The notes under the pieces are model-generated. The model did not search any database, was not told where the DNA came from, and saw nothing but the letters and a program-made list of their open reading frames with translations. The position numbers and the translations under genes were made by a program. This document shows, piece after piece, positions 8,342 to 16,867 of a DNA stretch of 64,000 bases; the first letter of the stretch is position 1; each line of letters begins with the position of its first letter. Source of the DNA: Limnochorda pilosa (GTDB taxonomy: Bacteria; Bacillota; Limnochordia; Limnochordales; Limnochordaceae); the NCBI RefSeq assembly GCF_001544015.1, contig NZ_AP014924.1, forward strand, positions 1,984,001-2,048,000, given 5' to 3'.

Positions 8342-9566
8342 GGGCCCGGGGAGCCGCCCACCATCCGATGTCTCTCAGGTCCGCGAGCCCCACCAGCCGG
8401 CCGCCGCGCAGCTCGTACACCTTCAGGTGGTGGGTGTAGAGGTTGGGGCTCACGTGCCGGGCCACCAGCTCGGGCACACCGTTCCCGTTCAGGTCCGCCG
8501 CGTGGAAGCCCGCCCACCCCAGCCCGCCGTTCTCCGGGGTGCGGGCCACGACCTGGAATCCCCGGCCGTCCCACGCCAGGACCTCCACCACCCCTCCCCT
8601 GCCCCGCACCAGCTCCGGGGTCCCGTCCCCCGTCAGGTCCAGGAGCGCCCACGCAGGCGACAGGGCGTAGGGCCCGGCACCTCCGGCCACCGCGTCCTGC
8701 CAGACCGGCTGGTACCTGTCTCCGTCGGGTCGCGAGGCGCTGAGCTCCACGGTGCGGCTACCCGCCCGCTGCCACCCAACCACCACCACCGGCCAGCCCG
8801 GCGTACTCGCCGGCAGCCAGGCCTCGACCTGCACGTCACCCAGATCCGGCGGGCCGGAGGTCTCGGCGTCCGCGGAGCCAGGCCGGCTTGCAGCGGGTTC
8901 ATGCCCCCGCGGGACGCCGGCCTCCTCGGGGTGCCCCGCTAGCGGCAAACGCCGCTCGGCCGTGGCCGTCCGCAGGACCAGCTCGGCCCCTGTTTCACCC
9001 TCGACAAGGGCGATCCCGTCCAGAAGGCCGTCGCCGTCCAGATCTCGCGGCCATCCCTCCACCTCGCCCGGTAGGTCCCCGGGCAGGAGGCCACCCCGCT
9101 GCCGGTAGGCGTCGAGGACGTCTGCCGGTTCGGGGACGAGCTCCCCCCGCTCCACCGCCCATCGCCAGGCGGTCAGCCCTTGGCCGCTCTCGTCCCTCGC
9201 AACCAGTTCCGTCCGCCCGTCGCCGTCCAGGTCCGCCACGGCGGCCAGTGGCCCGACGTTCCTGCTACGGCCAAGCTCCCGGCACGCCTCGGCCGGCGCT
9301 GCACAGGCGTACACGGCCGTGATCCGGGGTGGTGGTGGCTCCTGCCCCTCGGCCTCGCCGGCCACCGCCTGCACCACCAGTTCCGCGTGGCCGTCGCCGT
9401 CCAGGTCTGCGGCCTCCGCGAGGTAGCCCCCGTAGCCCGCGAGCCCCGGCGCCCACCGAAAGCTGTAGGATCCGGCCCGCGCGGGCTGCCCCGCCCCGAG
9501 CACGGCCCACCCCAGGAAGACGAGAACCCCCAGCAGCAGGATGGCCCGTCCGGCACGTGTGGTCAC
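8253..9566 (-). CDS. exported FG-GAP/VCBS repeat protein
   Basis: This 437-residue protein has a signal peptide (AILLLGVLVFLGWAVLGAG) followed by repeated Asp-rich blades of the FG-GAP/integrin-alpha type: DLDGDGHAELVV, DLDGDGRTELVA, DLDGDGLLDG, DLTGDGTPELV and DLNGNGVPELVA. These bind calcium and build an extracellular beta-propeller. The GTG at 9566 is preceded by GAGGAGG with a 7-base spacer. It is the last of four minus-strand genes. A role on the cell surface is likely; the ligand is unknown. Confidence 0.8.
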   Translation of the reverse strand: MTTRAGRAILLLGVLVFLGWAVLGAGQPARAGSYSFRWAPGLAGYGGYLAEAADLDGDGHAELVVQAVAGEAEGQEPPPPRITAVYACAAPAEACRELGRSRNVGPLAAVADLDGDGRTELVARDESGQGLTAWRWAVERGELVPEPADVLDAYRQRGGLLPGDLPGEVEGWPRDLDGDGLLDGIALVEGETGAELVLRTATAERRLPLAGHPEEAGVPRGHEPAASRPGSADAETSGPPDLGDVQVEAWLPASTPGWPVVVVGWQRAGSRTVELSASRPDGDRYQPVWQDAVAGGAGPYALSPAWALLDLTGDGTPELVRGRGGVVEVLAWDGRGFQVVARTPENGGLGWAGFHAADLNGNGVPELVARHVSPNLYTHHLKVYELRGGRLVGLADLRDIGWWAAPRALTWRAGSTEVLLLPRASDLARPEALAFDP

Positions 9567-9629
9567 ATGGGTACCTCCTCGTTCATCCACCCGGCCCCAG
9601 CACGGCGGCGGTCCGCGCCCAGCCCGTCC

Positions 9630-10583
9630 TCACCGGAGCCAGAAGGGCTGGGACCACGCCTTCCCCGCGGCATCTTCCACCACCACCCGAACGAAGCGCT
9701 CGGAGCCCGCGGGACGGTAGAAGGCCACGGGCCCCTTCGCCTCCGCGACCACCCCGCCCTGCCCGGCCACGAAGCGGATGGTGGCTTCGGGAGAGGTTTC
9801 CACCCGGAGGGAGCCGTCGGCCACGGCGAAGGCCGCCTCGGCTCCGGTGGTGGGGTAGAAGCGGCCGGCCAGGAGCGCTTCCCTGAACGCCCCCACGCTC
9901 ACCTCGGGAGTCTTCACCGCAAGCCACGCACGCCCCACGTGGCCGGGCTCGTGGCTGTCGTCCCCAGCGGAGGCCCAGACAGGAGCCTCGGGACCCCTGA
10001 GCAACGCCTCCCGGTGCCAGAAGGCCTCGTCCTTCCCCGTGTCCGAGTGGGGATTCCATACCTCGATGAGGCGGATGCCAGGCAGGCCGTCCACCACCTC
10101 GGGCCGCCAGAGACCCGTCTCCAGGTTCCCCCGCCAGCCTGGGTGGGCCAGGCCGCAGAGGCCGCCCTCGGCGGCGGTGGCGGCCAGCGCCTGCTCGAGG
10201 TCGCGCCGGGCATCCCGTCGCCGCAGGCGGCGCCGCCGCAGGGGCCGCGTCGCCAGGATCCGGAGCAGGTGGGGCCCCAGGGGCCAGAAGGGGTTCGGGA
10301 TGGTGGCCTCCTCGCCCGGAAGCACGAGGCACTCCCCCGCCAGGTGGCCGCCGTCGGGCCCCGGCGGGAGCCCGGGCGGGAGCCCGGGCCGGTCGTGGTC
10401 GGTGATGACCACGAAGGAGAAGCCCTGGGATCGGTACGCGGCCAGCATCTCCAGGGCGGGGGTGCGGGCGTCCCGGGAGCGGGCTGTGTGGACGTGGAGC
10501 TGGGCCTTCCGGTCGAGGCCCGGACCCGCGTGGGGGTCGGCCAGGAAAGGTCCCAGGTTGGTCCCGCTTTCCCGATCGGTCAC
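9630..10583 (-). CDS. PHP-domain metal-dependent hydrolase (CehA/McbA-like)
   Basis: This 317-residue cytoplasmic PHP-fold hydrolase has metal-ligand motifs QLHVHTARSRD (H-x-H) and VVITDHDRPG, LCGLAHPGWRG and ASAGDDSHEPGH. The order fits the CehA/McbA group, which acts on phosphoesters or carbamate-like substrates. Its GTG start overlaps the stop of the ceramidase-like gene (GTGA), so the two genes are co-translated. It has a C-terminal beta domain of about 90 residues ending in WSQPFWLR. The substrate is unknown. Confidence 0.8.
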   Translation of the reverse strand: MTDRESGTNLGPFLADPHAGPGLDRKAQLHVHTARSRDARTPALEMLAAYRSQGFSFVVITDHDRPGLPPGLPPGPDGGHLAGECLVLPGEEATIPNPFWPLGPHLLRILATRPLRRRRLRRRDARRDLEQALAATAAEGGLCGLAHPGWRGNLETGLWRPEVVDGLPGIRLIEVWNPHSDTGKDEAFWHREALLRGPEAPVWASAGDDSHEPGHVGRAWLAVKTPEVSVGAFREALLAGRFYPTTGAEAAFAVADGSLRVETSPEATIRFVAGQGGVVAEAKGPVAFYRPAGSERFVRVVVEDAAGKAWSQPFWLR

Positions 10584-11953
10584 GGCAACCCGCTCAGCGC
10601 CTGGTGGAGCAGCACCGCGGGGGTGACCCCCAAGGAGACCGACTCCTCGTAGTTGCCGTTCCGGCCGGTCATCCACTCGTCCCAGGGGATGAAATACCCC
10701 AGCGTGTCCTGCGTGAGGCCCAGCAGGAAGGAGGTGGGGCTCTGCATGAGCCCGCGGAGCTGGATGCCCAGCCGGGTCACCGCCTCGCCGGGAACGGTGA
10801 GCATCTCGGCCTGCTGGGGCGCCCGGCCCAGCACCGCGTGGCCCACCCGGGTGGTGATGCTCAGGCCGCCCTCGGTCTGCTGCACGTCGTACTGGAGGAT
10901 GCCGCGCTGGATCGCCTGAATGAAGGCCTGGTTCTGCACCGGGAGGCTCACCTCTCCCACGGAGACAGCGAGCTCCGGCTCCAGGGTGACCCAGCGGGCT
11001 GCCGGAGAGACGGTCCCCCCGGGGGCGGACGGAGCCGGTCCTGGCGCCCCGGCCGCTCTGGTCGCGGCGGCGCGCGACGCCCCAGCGGGTGAGGGTAGCC
11101 GGCGCAGCGCCTGATCCGCCTGCAGGGCCACCCTCAGGCCGTACTCGGTGGCGCCGGTGAGACCCGGGAGGGTATCCGCAGGAACCACGTCGCCCTCCGC
11201 CCCGTTGACGAAGAGCACCGTGCCGCCGTACCACTCCTCCAGGGCCGAGAGCATGGGGCCCACCCAGTCGGGTGAGATGAGCAGGTTCCCGGCGCCCAGC
11301 AGCGTGGGGTGCATGCCGACGTTGACCACCATGGCCACCGTGTCGCCCGAGGGCCGGCGGGCCACCAGCAGGGAGAGGGTCTCGTCGGTGAAGGCCCAGC
11401 TCCGGCGATTCAGGCCGAGACCGGACGCCCGGAGAGAGGTGGCCGCGAGCTCGACGGGTTCGAGAGCATCCACCGCCTGGCGGGCCGCCTGGGTGGTCCG
11501 CAAGACCACGTACGCCCGGTAGGCCGGCGCGGTGCCGCCCCAGAGACCCTGCAGGTCCGGGGCCGAGTGGGTGTGGGTCGCGGCCACCCAGATCCGATCT
11601 TCGGGCCATCCCGTGGCCTTCGACGCCCCGTCCCGGATGCGGGCCAGGAGCTGGTTGTCGATGCCCACTGCATCCAGGGTGAGCAGGAGCAACCGCTCCT
11701 TCCCGTCGGTGAGGGCCAGGGAACGGACGTAGATGGGCGCGTACGTCCCCACCGCCTTGCCCCGTTCCTGGTACGCTCCGTAGCCTCCCAGGTAGATGCC
11801 GTCCTCCAGATCCTGGGGACGGGGCGAGAAGCTCACCGCCGCCGTCCCTGCCCTCCACTCCTGGGCTGCCGTGGTGGTCGCGGTCGCGACCAGCACCAGC
11901 AGCAGGACCCAGGCCATGAGAACGATCCGTGCGCCCAACCGCCTACCCTGCAT
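10580..11953 (-). CDS. exported neutral/alkaline ceramidase N-domain-like protein
   Basis: This 457-residue protein has an N-terminal signal or anchor (VLLLVLVATATTTA). Its fold resembles the N-terminal zinc domain of neutral ceramidases: VSFSPRPQDL at the start, WVAATHTHSAPD with the His ligands, VNVGMHPTLLG, SPDWVGPM, and FVNGAEGDVVP. The C-terminal immunoglobulin domain of true ceramidases is absent. Family members cleave amide bonds in lipids, but many bacterial forms have no proven substrate. A GAGGGGGAT stretch precedes the ATG. It sits upstream of and overlaps the PHP hydrolase gene. Confidence 0.8.
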   Translation of the reverse strand: MQGRRLGARIVLMAWVLLLVLVATATTTAAQEWRAGTAAVSFSPRPQDLEDGIYLGGYGAYQERGKAVGTYAPIYVRSLALTDGKERLLLLTLDAVGIDNQLLARIRDGASKATGWPEDRIWVAATHTHSAPDLQGLWGGTAPAYRAYVVLRTTQAARQAVDALEPVELAATSLRASGLGLNRRSWAFTDETLSLLVARRPSGDTVAMVVNVGMHPTLLGAGNLLISPDWVGPMLSALEEWYGGTVLFVNGAEGDVVPADTLPGLTGATEYGLRVALQADQALRRLPSPAGASRAAATRAAGAPGPAPSAPGGTVSPAARWVTLEPELAVSVGEVSLPVQNQAFIQAIQRGILQYDVQQTEGGLSITTRVGHAVLGRAPQQAEMLTVPGEAVTRLGIQLRGLMQSPTSFLLGLTQDTLGYFIPWDEWMTGRNGNYEESVSLGVTPAVLLHQALSGLP

Positions 11954-12049
11954 GCGAGATCCCCCTCGGGCCTTCGCCGCTCTCTCACCCTCGCCCCGGA
12001 AGGCCCCAGCCCTTCCGGAGCCATCTTCCCGACCACTCCTTGGCCCTGC

Positions 12050-13450
12050 CTATCGGGCACCCGCCGACCCGGCCAGCGCCTCCAGCAGGAGGTAGTAGCC
12101 CTTCACCGCCCGCGGGATCGAGTCGATCCGGATGAACTCGTCCGGCGCGTGCACCCGCGTGTCGGGGTCGCCGAAGCTGTAGTAGAGGAACCAGGTGCCC
12201 AGGATGGACCGAAAGAACTCGGCCACGGGCACCGTGCCGCCCATGCGGGCGGTGGGGGCGGGCTTCCCGTAGAGGCGCTCCAGCACCCGGGCCGCGGCGG
12301 CGAGGGCCGGGTGGTCCACCGGCATCGCGTACGGCCTGGCCGAACCGGCGAAGCGCCGTACTTCCACCCGCACGCCCGGCACCCGCTGGGCCCGCACGTG
12401 GGCCTCGACCTGGTCCAGGATCCGGTCCGGATCCTGATCGGGCACCAGGCGGCAGGTGATCTTGGTGTGGGCCTCGGCGGGCAGTACGGTCTTGGTCCCC
12501 TCGCCCTGGAAGCCGCCCCACATCCCGTTGATCTCCAGGGTGGGCCGGGCGCCCAGCCGCTCCAGGGTGGAGTAGCCAGGCTCGCCGAAGGGCTCGGCCA
12601 CGCCGATGGCCGCGAGCCAGGCCTTCTCGTCGAAGGGGGTGGAGGCGAGGTCGCGCCGTTCCTCGGGGCTCAGGGGGCGCACCGCTTCGTAGAATCCCGG
12701 CACGGCCACCTTCCCGTCGGGCGTGTGGAGGCCGGCCACGATCTGGGCCAGCGCGTGGAGCGGGTTGGCCACCGCCCCGCCGAAGGAGCCCGAGTGCAGG
12801 TCGCGGTTCGCCCCGTAAACGTCGATCTGGCAGGCGGCCAGGCCCCGGCTCGCAATGGTGAGGCAGCCCTGGTCCGGGCTCAGCATCTCGCCGTCGGCGC
12901 TCAGGGCCAGGTCACAGCGGAGGAGATCCTGGTGCTCCCTCATGAAGGCGGCCAGGTTGGGGCTTCCTATCTCCTCCTCGCCCTCCACGAGGAACGTGAC
13001 GTTGACGGGCGGCGCGCCCCGGAGCCTGCCCAGGGCCTCCACGCCCTTGATGGCCTCGAAGAGGCACCCCTTGTCGTCAGTGGCGCCCCGGGCGTAGAGC
13101 CTGCCCTCGCGCTCCTGGGGCTCGAAGGGGGGCGAGGTCCAGAGCTCCACGGGATCCACCGGCTGCACGTCGTAGTGGCCGTAGATGAGGTAGGTGGGCT
13201 TCGCCGGGTCCGCGGTCCACTCGCCGTAGACCACCGGGTGGCCCTTTCCTCCCTCCAGGGGGAAGACCTCCACCCTGGGCACGCCCGCCCGGCGAAGCGC
13301 CTCCGCCACCCACTGCGCGGCCCGATCCACGTCCGGCCGGTGCTCCGGCAGGGCGCTGATGCTGGGGATGCGCAGAAACTCCTGCAGCTCCTCCAGGTAC
13401 CGCTCCCGTTCCCCGGTCACGTACCTCTCCACGTCCGCCAAGCCCGTCAC
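12050..13450 (-). CDS. M20 family dipeptidase
   Basis: This is a zinc metallopeptidase of about 466 residues. The M20 motifs are YLIYGHYDVQPVDP (first His/Asp), ARGATDDKG (bridging Asp), VEGEEEIGSPN (catalytic Glu pair) and TRVHAPDEF (last His). The lid domain holds DLHSGSFGG. It belongs to the cytosolic nonspecific dipeptidase (CNDP-like) branch, which hydrolyses dipeptides. A TTG at 13441 has the better-placed AGGTGA upstream, so the true protein may be three residues shorter than the GTG reading. It heads a minus-strand group with the ceramidase-like and PHP genes, 96 bases apart. Confidence 0.9.
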   Translation of the reverse strand: MTGLADVERYVTGERERYLEELQEFLRIPSISALPEHRPDVDRAAQWVAEALRRAGVPRVEVFPLEGGKGHPVVYGEWTADPAKPTYLIYGHYDVQPVDPVELWTSPPFEPQEREGRLYARGATDDKGCLFEAIKGVEALGRLRGAPPVNVTFLVEGEEEIGSPNLAAFMREHQDLLRCDLALSADGEMLSPDQGCLTIASRGLAACQIDVYGANRDLHSGSFGGAVANPLHALAQIVAGLHTPDGKVAVPGFYEAVRPLSPEERRDLASTPFDEKAWLAAIGVAEPFGEPGYSTLERLGARPTLEINGMWGGFQGEGTKTVLPAEAHTKITCRLVPDQDPDRILDQVEAHVRAQRVPGVRVEVRRFAGSARPYAMPVDHPALAAAARVLERLYGKPAPTARMGGTVPVAEFFRSILGTWFLYYSFGDPDTRVHAPDEFIRIDSIPRAVKGYYLLLEALAGSAGAR

Positions 13451-13681
13451 CTCGCCTGCAAAGGTCCTGGGGCCCGGGCGCTCGCGCCGCGCGGTGCTTG
13501 CAGGTACCGCCCGGCCGCGCCCGGCCCCTCCTTTAGGATGCCCGCAAGGATGCCCTCAGCCCAGGATTCGGCCCGACCGGACCAGATCCTGCCAGGGTGG
13601 GCACGCTCGGGCGGCCGGGCGATCTCACCCGTCTCGCGGGAGAAAGGAAAGCCGGGGTCCGGGGGACCGCCCCGCGGCGGG

Positions 13682-13807
13682 TTACCGGATGACGGCGAAG
13701 TAGGCGATGACCAGCCCTATCACGAAGAGCAGAAGGACGAGGGCCAGGTCCCCCCGCCAGTTGAAAGATGTCCGGTGCGCCCCTGGTCGGGTCGTCTGGG
13801 GTGACAT
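13682..13807 (-). CDS. 41-residue single-span membrane protein
   Basis: The ATG at 13807 follows an AGGAGG (11-base spacing). The protein has a polar head of about 18 residues and one helix, LALVLLLFVIGLVIAYFAVIR, at its C-terminus. Size and hydrophobic tail recall short sporulation-associated membrane proteins such as the YjcZ type, but the motif is too weak to assign. It sits between the M20 peptidase gene and the secreted-protein cluster. Confidence 0.45.
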   Translation of the reverse strand: MSPQTTRPGAHRTSFNWRGDLALVLLLFVIGLVIAYFAVIR

Positions 13808-13922
13808 GGGGTGGTGCGCCTCCTGTTCCCAAGTGGCCGCAGACTCGTACCATGTCCGAGCCAGCCCGGATCCATCATAGCACCCATGGCACCCGCAGGA
13901 CTGGCGAAGCCACAATTAGCGA

Positions 13923-13946
13923 GGCGGGGCGCCTGAGCGCCCCGCC
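13923..13946 (-). terminator. hairpin terminator after the 13972-14469 gene
   Basis: GGCGGGGCGC (13923-13932) pairs perfectly with GCGCCCCGCC (13937-13946) around a four-base loop. It lies 25 bases past the stop of the minus-strand secreted-protein gene. The trailing minus-strand sequence TCGCTAATTG is only weakly U-rich. Confidence 0.65.
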
Positions 13947-13971
13947 GTGGGCTTCACCCTTCTCGGGCGTC

Positions 13972-14469
13972 CTACGTCGACGGAGCAGAAACCGTGACAG
14001 TTACCGTGCCCTCGTAGCCACCGGCCGCAACAGAGGCGAGGTCCTTCACCACGAAGGATACGTCGACGGTGCCAAGGTAGGTGGCATCATGGGGTCCCGA
14101 CGAGAGGGACAGCGAGCCCCTGGAGGAGTCCCAAGTAAAGCCGAACCCCGTGGACGAGAACGTGTAGGTGGGCTGCTGCCCTGCAATCTGACCGCCAGTC
14201 AGGGTGACGTCCACGCTAGTGTTGGTGTGCAGGCCAACGGTCACCCCGCTAGCCGTAGCGATGTACTCCCAGCCCCCACCCGTGTAAGCATCGTTGACGG
14301 TGAAGTTGAGGTCAACCGACTCGGGCAGCGTCAGCGCGGCGTAGGCCGCGACGTTTGCATGGATCACGATGTCGTCTTCCCTGAGTTCCGGTGACTCTGC
14401 TGCAGCCGATCCGCTGAGCAGGAACAGCGCCATGGCCAACCCGGTGAGACCCGTCAGCCACTTCTTCAC
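13972..14469 (-). CDS. secreted small beta-sandwich protein (cluster subunit A)
   Basis: This 165-residue protein has a signal peptide (MKKWLTGLTGLAMALFLLSG, cleavage after SAAA). The mature part follows a pattern shared across this cluster: IVIHANVAAYAALTLPESV, then VTVGLHTNTSVDVTLTGG (an N-T plus alternating beta residues), and a C-terminal AGGYEGTVTVTVSAPST. The ending recalls subunits of surface fibres (spore-coat-U or WxL-like), but I claim only a resemblance. AGGAGG lies 8 bases before the GTG start. It is probably in an operon behind the decayed subunit B, 97 bases upstream. Confidence 0.75.
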   Translation of the reverse strand: MKKWLTGLTGLAMALFLLSGSAAAESPELREDDIVIHANVAAYAALTLPESVDLNFTVNDAYTGGGWEYIATASGVTVGLHTNTSVDVTLTGGQIAGQQPTYTFSSTGFGFTWDSSRGSLSLSSGPHDATYLGTVDVSFVVKDLASVAAGGYEGTVTVTVSAPST

Positions 14470-14566
14470 GATTCGTTCCTCCTTGGGATGGTTCCGTTCT
14501 CCTGTACTGGCTTGCTACCTGACCTGGAACCGGGCCGCTCCGCACGCGAGCGATCACCTACCGGCT

Positions 14567-15138
14567 TCACGACCCTGCCGAGACCGTGAGCGTCAGCGTG
14601 GTCGACATGGCTCCGGCCTCGACCGTCGACAGGTCCTCAACCCCGAAGGCACTGGCGAAGAAACGATATCAGTCCCATTGCTGGGGCCACTGATTCTGTC
14701 GAAGAAGCCAGGGGCGGCTGACCGATGGGAGATGACCTCACCCAGGGACTCCGCCGGACGCCAGAGCACGTAGAGCGCATCCACCTGGCCTTCTTGGTAC
14801 GCCCCACCGCTCATGTGGAGCGAGACCGGCGTGTTCGCCTGGACGGTGAAGCGCTGCAGATCCGAGTCCCACGGCCATCCGCCCAACCATCCGTAGATCC
14901 ACGGGAGATCACCTGGCGGCGTCACCGAACTGAATGGGTCAGGCAACCCGCTGTGCCAGTCAACGACCTCGTACGTCACGCTCCATGAGCTGGGTTGGAC
15001 CATCACCTGGGCGTAGGGCTGCACGCTCGCCTGCAACTGGATCGTCCCCGCAGCGAGGGGATCCTCGGCGAACGTGGCCGACGTCCTGACGAACGTCAGG
15101 GCCAGGAGCGCCAGGACGGGAAGGACACGACGTGTCGT
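14567..15138 (-). pseudogene. secreted small beta-sandwich protein (cluster subunit B), frameshifted
   Basis: The upstream frame encodes a signal peptide (RRVLPVLALLALTFVRTSAT) and the cluster pattern IQLQASVQPYAQVMV ... FTVQANTPVSLHMSGG. Near 14,663 it leaves frame. The correct C-terminus, ASAFGVEDLSTVEAGAMST then TLTLTVSAGS, continues in the neighbouring frame to a stop at 14567-14569. One base gained or lost explains this. The codon 9 bases after the Shine-Dalgarno GGGAGG is ACG (15138), not ATG. An upstream TTG at 15213 cannot serve because it lies before the mapped -10 element. It may be a decayed gene or a sequence error. Confidence 0.65.
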
Positions 15139-15197
15139 ATGGGTCGACCTCCCTTCCGCTTCATCGCCGTACCGGCTCCCCTGCCTTGCGAGCCGGG

Positions 15198-15229
15198 CTG
15201 ATAGGCCCGCCAAGTCAACGCCGAGTCAA
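15198..15229 (-). promoter_or_regulatory. SARP-type promoter of subunit B/A genes
   Basis: On the minus strand two TTGACT hexamers (15229-15224 and 15218-15213) start exactly 11 bases apart. Nine bases after the second comes TATCAG (15203-15198), a -10-like hexamer. The same layout occurs before three other genes of the cluster. SARP/BTAD regulators are known to bind such 11-bp direct repeats placed about 8 bases from the -10 element. Confidence 0.7.
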
Positions 15230-15309
15230 GGTCTTGCAAGGCCGATCCGCCGGACCTCCTCCGGTGACCCTCGAGGCCCGAGCCGGCGCTGCCGCCGGCT
15301 CGACAGGCC

Positions 15310-16485
15310 TCACTCCGGCCGGACGGTCAGCCTCACGCTTCCCTCGTATTTCCCGGCGGCGTCGGCCCAAGTGGTCGCCACCTGAAAGCAGACGACCCTG
15401 GTCTCCGCAGACAGCGCGGACGGACCGGTCAGGAGCGTGAAGGACCCCGTCGGCACGGGTTTCCACGCGTCGTCCTCCCCGCACGTGGGACCCATCCGAT
15501 ACCGGAGGCGCTCCGGGGGAATGGATGGCTCGTCGCCTGCAAGAGCCTTCGGTGGGATCACCTCGACGTCCAGCGCCCAGCCCGCGAAGTTCGCCTGGTA
15601 GGTAACCTCGAGCTGCGCCTCCGCCTGGTACGTGTTTGGAGCGGCGGCGTGAAAGGTTAGCTCATCAGAGGCCTGAAGGGCCAGGTGAGGGTCCAGACGG
15701 ACCGCGAAGTCGACGTCTGGGAGCTTTCCCTGCGTCGCCGCCGCCAGTACCCCCCGGTACGTTCCGGCTTTCCTCCACGCATTCCCATCGCCCCACGCCG
15801 TAGCCTTCACCCCGATCCAGAAGACCGCAACCTGCACGCCCTTTGGCAAGACCACCGCGCCTGTCTGCCAGTTCCACTCCCGTACCTGAGCGCCATCCCA
15901 CGTGTAGATCACCACGGCAGAGGCGGGAATGCTCTCTCGCCCGGGCCCCTCCAGGTCGCCCAGGACAGAATAGGACAGGATCTCGTCCTTGGACGTATAC
16001 CAGGGGCGCGCCGCCAGCAGAGGGAGGAGAAACTGGACGTCATCCCGGTCGGGAGGGGCTGGGTAGACCGCGGTCCGCTCCAGGTGCGGCCCCAGCACCC
16101 AGAACGGCGCACTCCGTTCCTGGAGGCTCGCGGGAACCAGGCCTTGTTTTACGAGGGCCTCCGGCTCGGCAAGTGAGAAGATGGCGGTCTTCGACAGCGT
16201 GAGGCTTCCTTGCTTGCCCTTCCCTGCGGCATCGAGAGTGACCTGCGAGAACTCGGGGGGTCGCTGGGGCAACTCCTTGAGCAGCGCCTCCACCAGATCC
16301 GTCGAGCCGGCCTCGGCCGGCGCGGCCCCCGCCAGGGCCCCTCCGACCAGCAGGGCTGCCGCGATGCCGATCAGGTGTTGCCATGGGAGGGGGCGCCCCT
16401 TGCCGCGCGCACGCGCGCGGGGCCTGCTTGCATGGCAGGACCCGCCCCCTCGCTTCAAGGAACCGGGCAGGTCACCGCACCGCAC
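15310..16485 (-). CDS. larger exported protein of the secretin cluster (subunit C)
   Basis: This 391-residue protein starts at a GTG preceded by GGGAGGTG. A long basic leader (RARARGKGR) precedes the hydrophobic segment LIGIAAALLVGGALAGA, with cleavage near PAEA-G. The mature protein has a central domain of unknown type (VLGPHLERTAVYPAPP, VVIYTWDGAQVREWNWQ). Its C-terminal beta domain ends DAAGKYEGSVRLTVRPE, like the ends of subunits A, B and D. It could be a tip or anchor component carrying one subunit-like domain; that is inference. It is divergent from the regulator gene and has its own repeat-type promoter. Confidence 0.65.
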   Translation of the reverse strand: MRCGDLPGSLKRGGGSCHASRPRARARGKGRPLPWQHLIGIAAALLVGGALAGAAPAEAGSTDLVEALLKELPQRPPEFSQVTLDAAGKGKQGSLTLSKTAIFSLAEPEALVKQGLVPASLQERSAPFWVLGPHLERTAVYPAPPDRDDVQFLLPLLAARPWYTSKDEILSYSVLGDLEGPGRESIPASAVVIYTWDGAQVREWNWQTGAVVLPKGVQVAVFWIGVKATAWGDGNAWRKAGTYRGVLAAATQGKLPDVDFAVRLDPHLALQASDELTFHAAAPNTYQAEAQLEVTYQANFAGWALDVEVIPPKALAGDEPSIPPERLRYRMGPTCGEDDAWKPVPTGSFTLLTGPSALSAETRVVCFQVATTWADAAGKYEGSVRLTVRPE

Positions 16486-16573
16486 GCGCCCCCACCTCCC
16501 ACCCCGGCAGGCCGGCCGGCCCGAACACACGCGCCCCGCCGGTTCGCTCGAGGCTCCGAACGAGCCCGAAGGC

Positions 16574-16605
16574 ACCTTACGCGCGACGAGTCAATCGAGA
16601 GTCAA
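16574..16605 (-). promoter_or_regulatory. SARP-type promoter of subunit C gene
   Basis: On the minus strand TTGACT (16605-16600) and TTGACT (16594-16589) are 11 bases apart. Nine bases later comes TAAGGT (16579-16574). Spacing is identical to the promoters of subunits B, D and H. The leader to the GTG at 16485 is about 80 bases. Confidence 0.7.
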
Positions 16606-16675
16606 CGAGCCGCTACAGGCTCCCCGCATCATGGCGGAACACCCGTGGGGGGGAGGACAGCGGCTGGGGCCAAGG

Positions 16676-16720
16676 TTGAGACAGTCTTGAGACGCATTCC
16701 GGCGAGTCCCGGGCTACACT
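16676..16720 (+). promoter_or_regulatory. putative promoter/autoregulatory repeats of the BTAD regulator gene
   Basis: Two TTGAGA hexamers (16676-16681 and 16687-16692) are 11 bases apart, a variant of the TTGACT pairs found elsewhere in the cluster. TACACT at 16715-16720 is a good -10, but the spacer from the second hexamer is 22 bases rather than 9. This may reflect a different mode of control, such as autoregulation. The rest of 16606-16867 shows no gene. Confidence 0.45.
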
Positions 16721-16867
16721 GTCGTAGGAGGAGACTGGCAGATTGGCAGGATCATGCAGGGTTTTCACGAATCGTGTAGGCGGGCTGGGGAACCCGAACG
16801 TCGTGGCGACCTTTCGGTCGTGGCACAGCCATGTCAGTGCGCCTGCCGTTGGGTAAGGGGGATCGGG

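Noticed and set aside
14470-14566. Second c-di-GMP riboswitch upstream of subunit A
   Set aside because: The leader has a TAGCAAGCC stretch but lacks the ACAAAGGC and GCGCAAAGCC pair in the right order and the tetraloop stem.
15139-15213. TTG start at 15213 for subunit B
   Set aside because: The TTG overlaps the TTGACT repeat and lies upstream of the proposed -10 and transcription start, so it would not be in the mRNA.
16384-16440. Alternating GC repeat (GCGCGCACGCGCGCGG) as a regulatory hairpin
   Set aside because: It lies inside the Arg-rich leader coding region of subunit C and is explained by codons for Arg and Ala.
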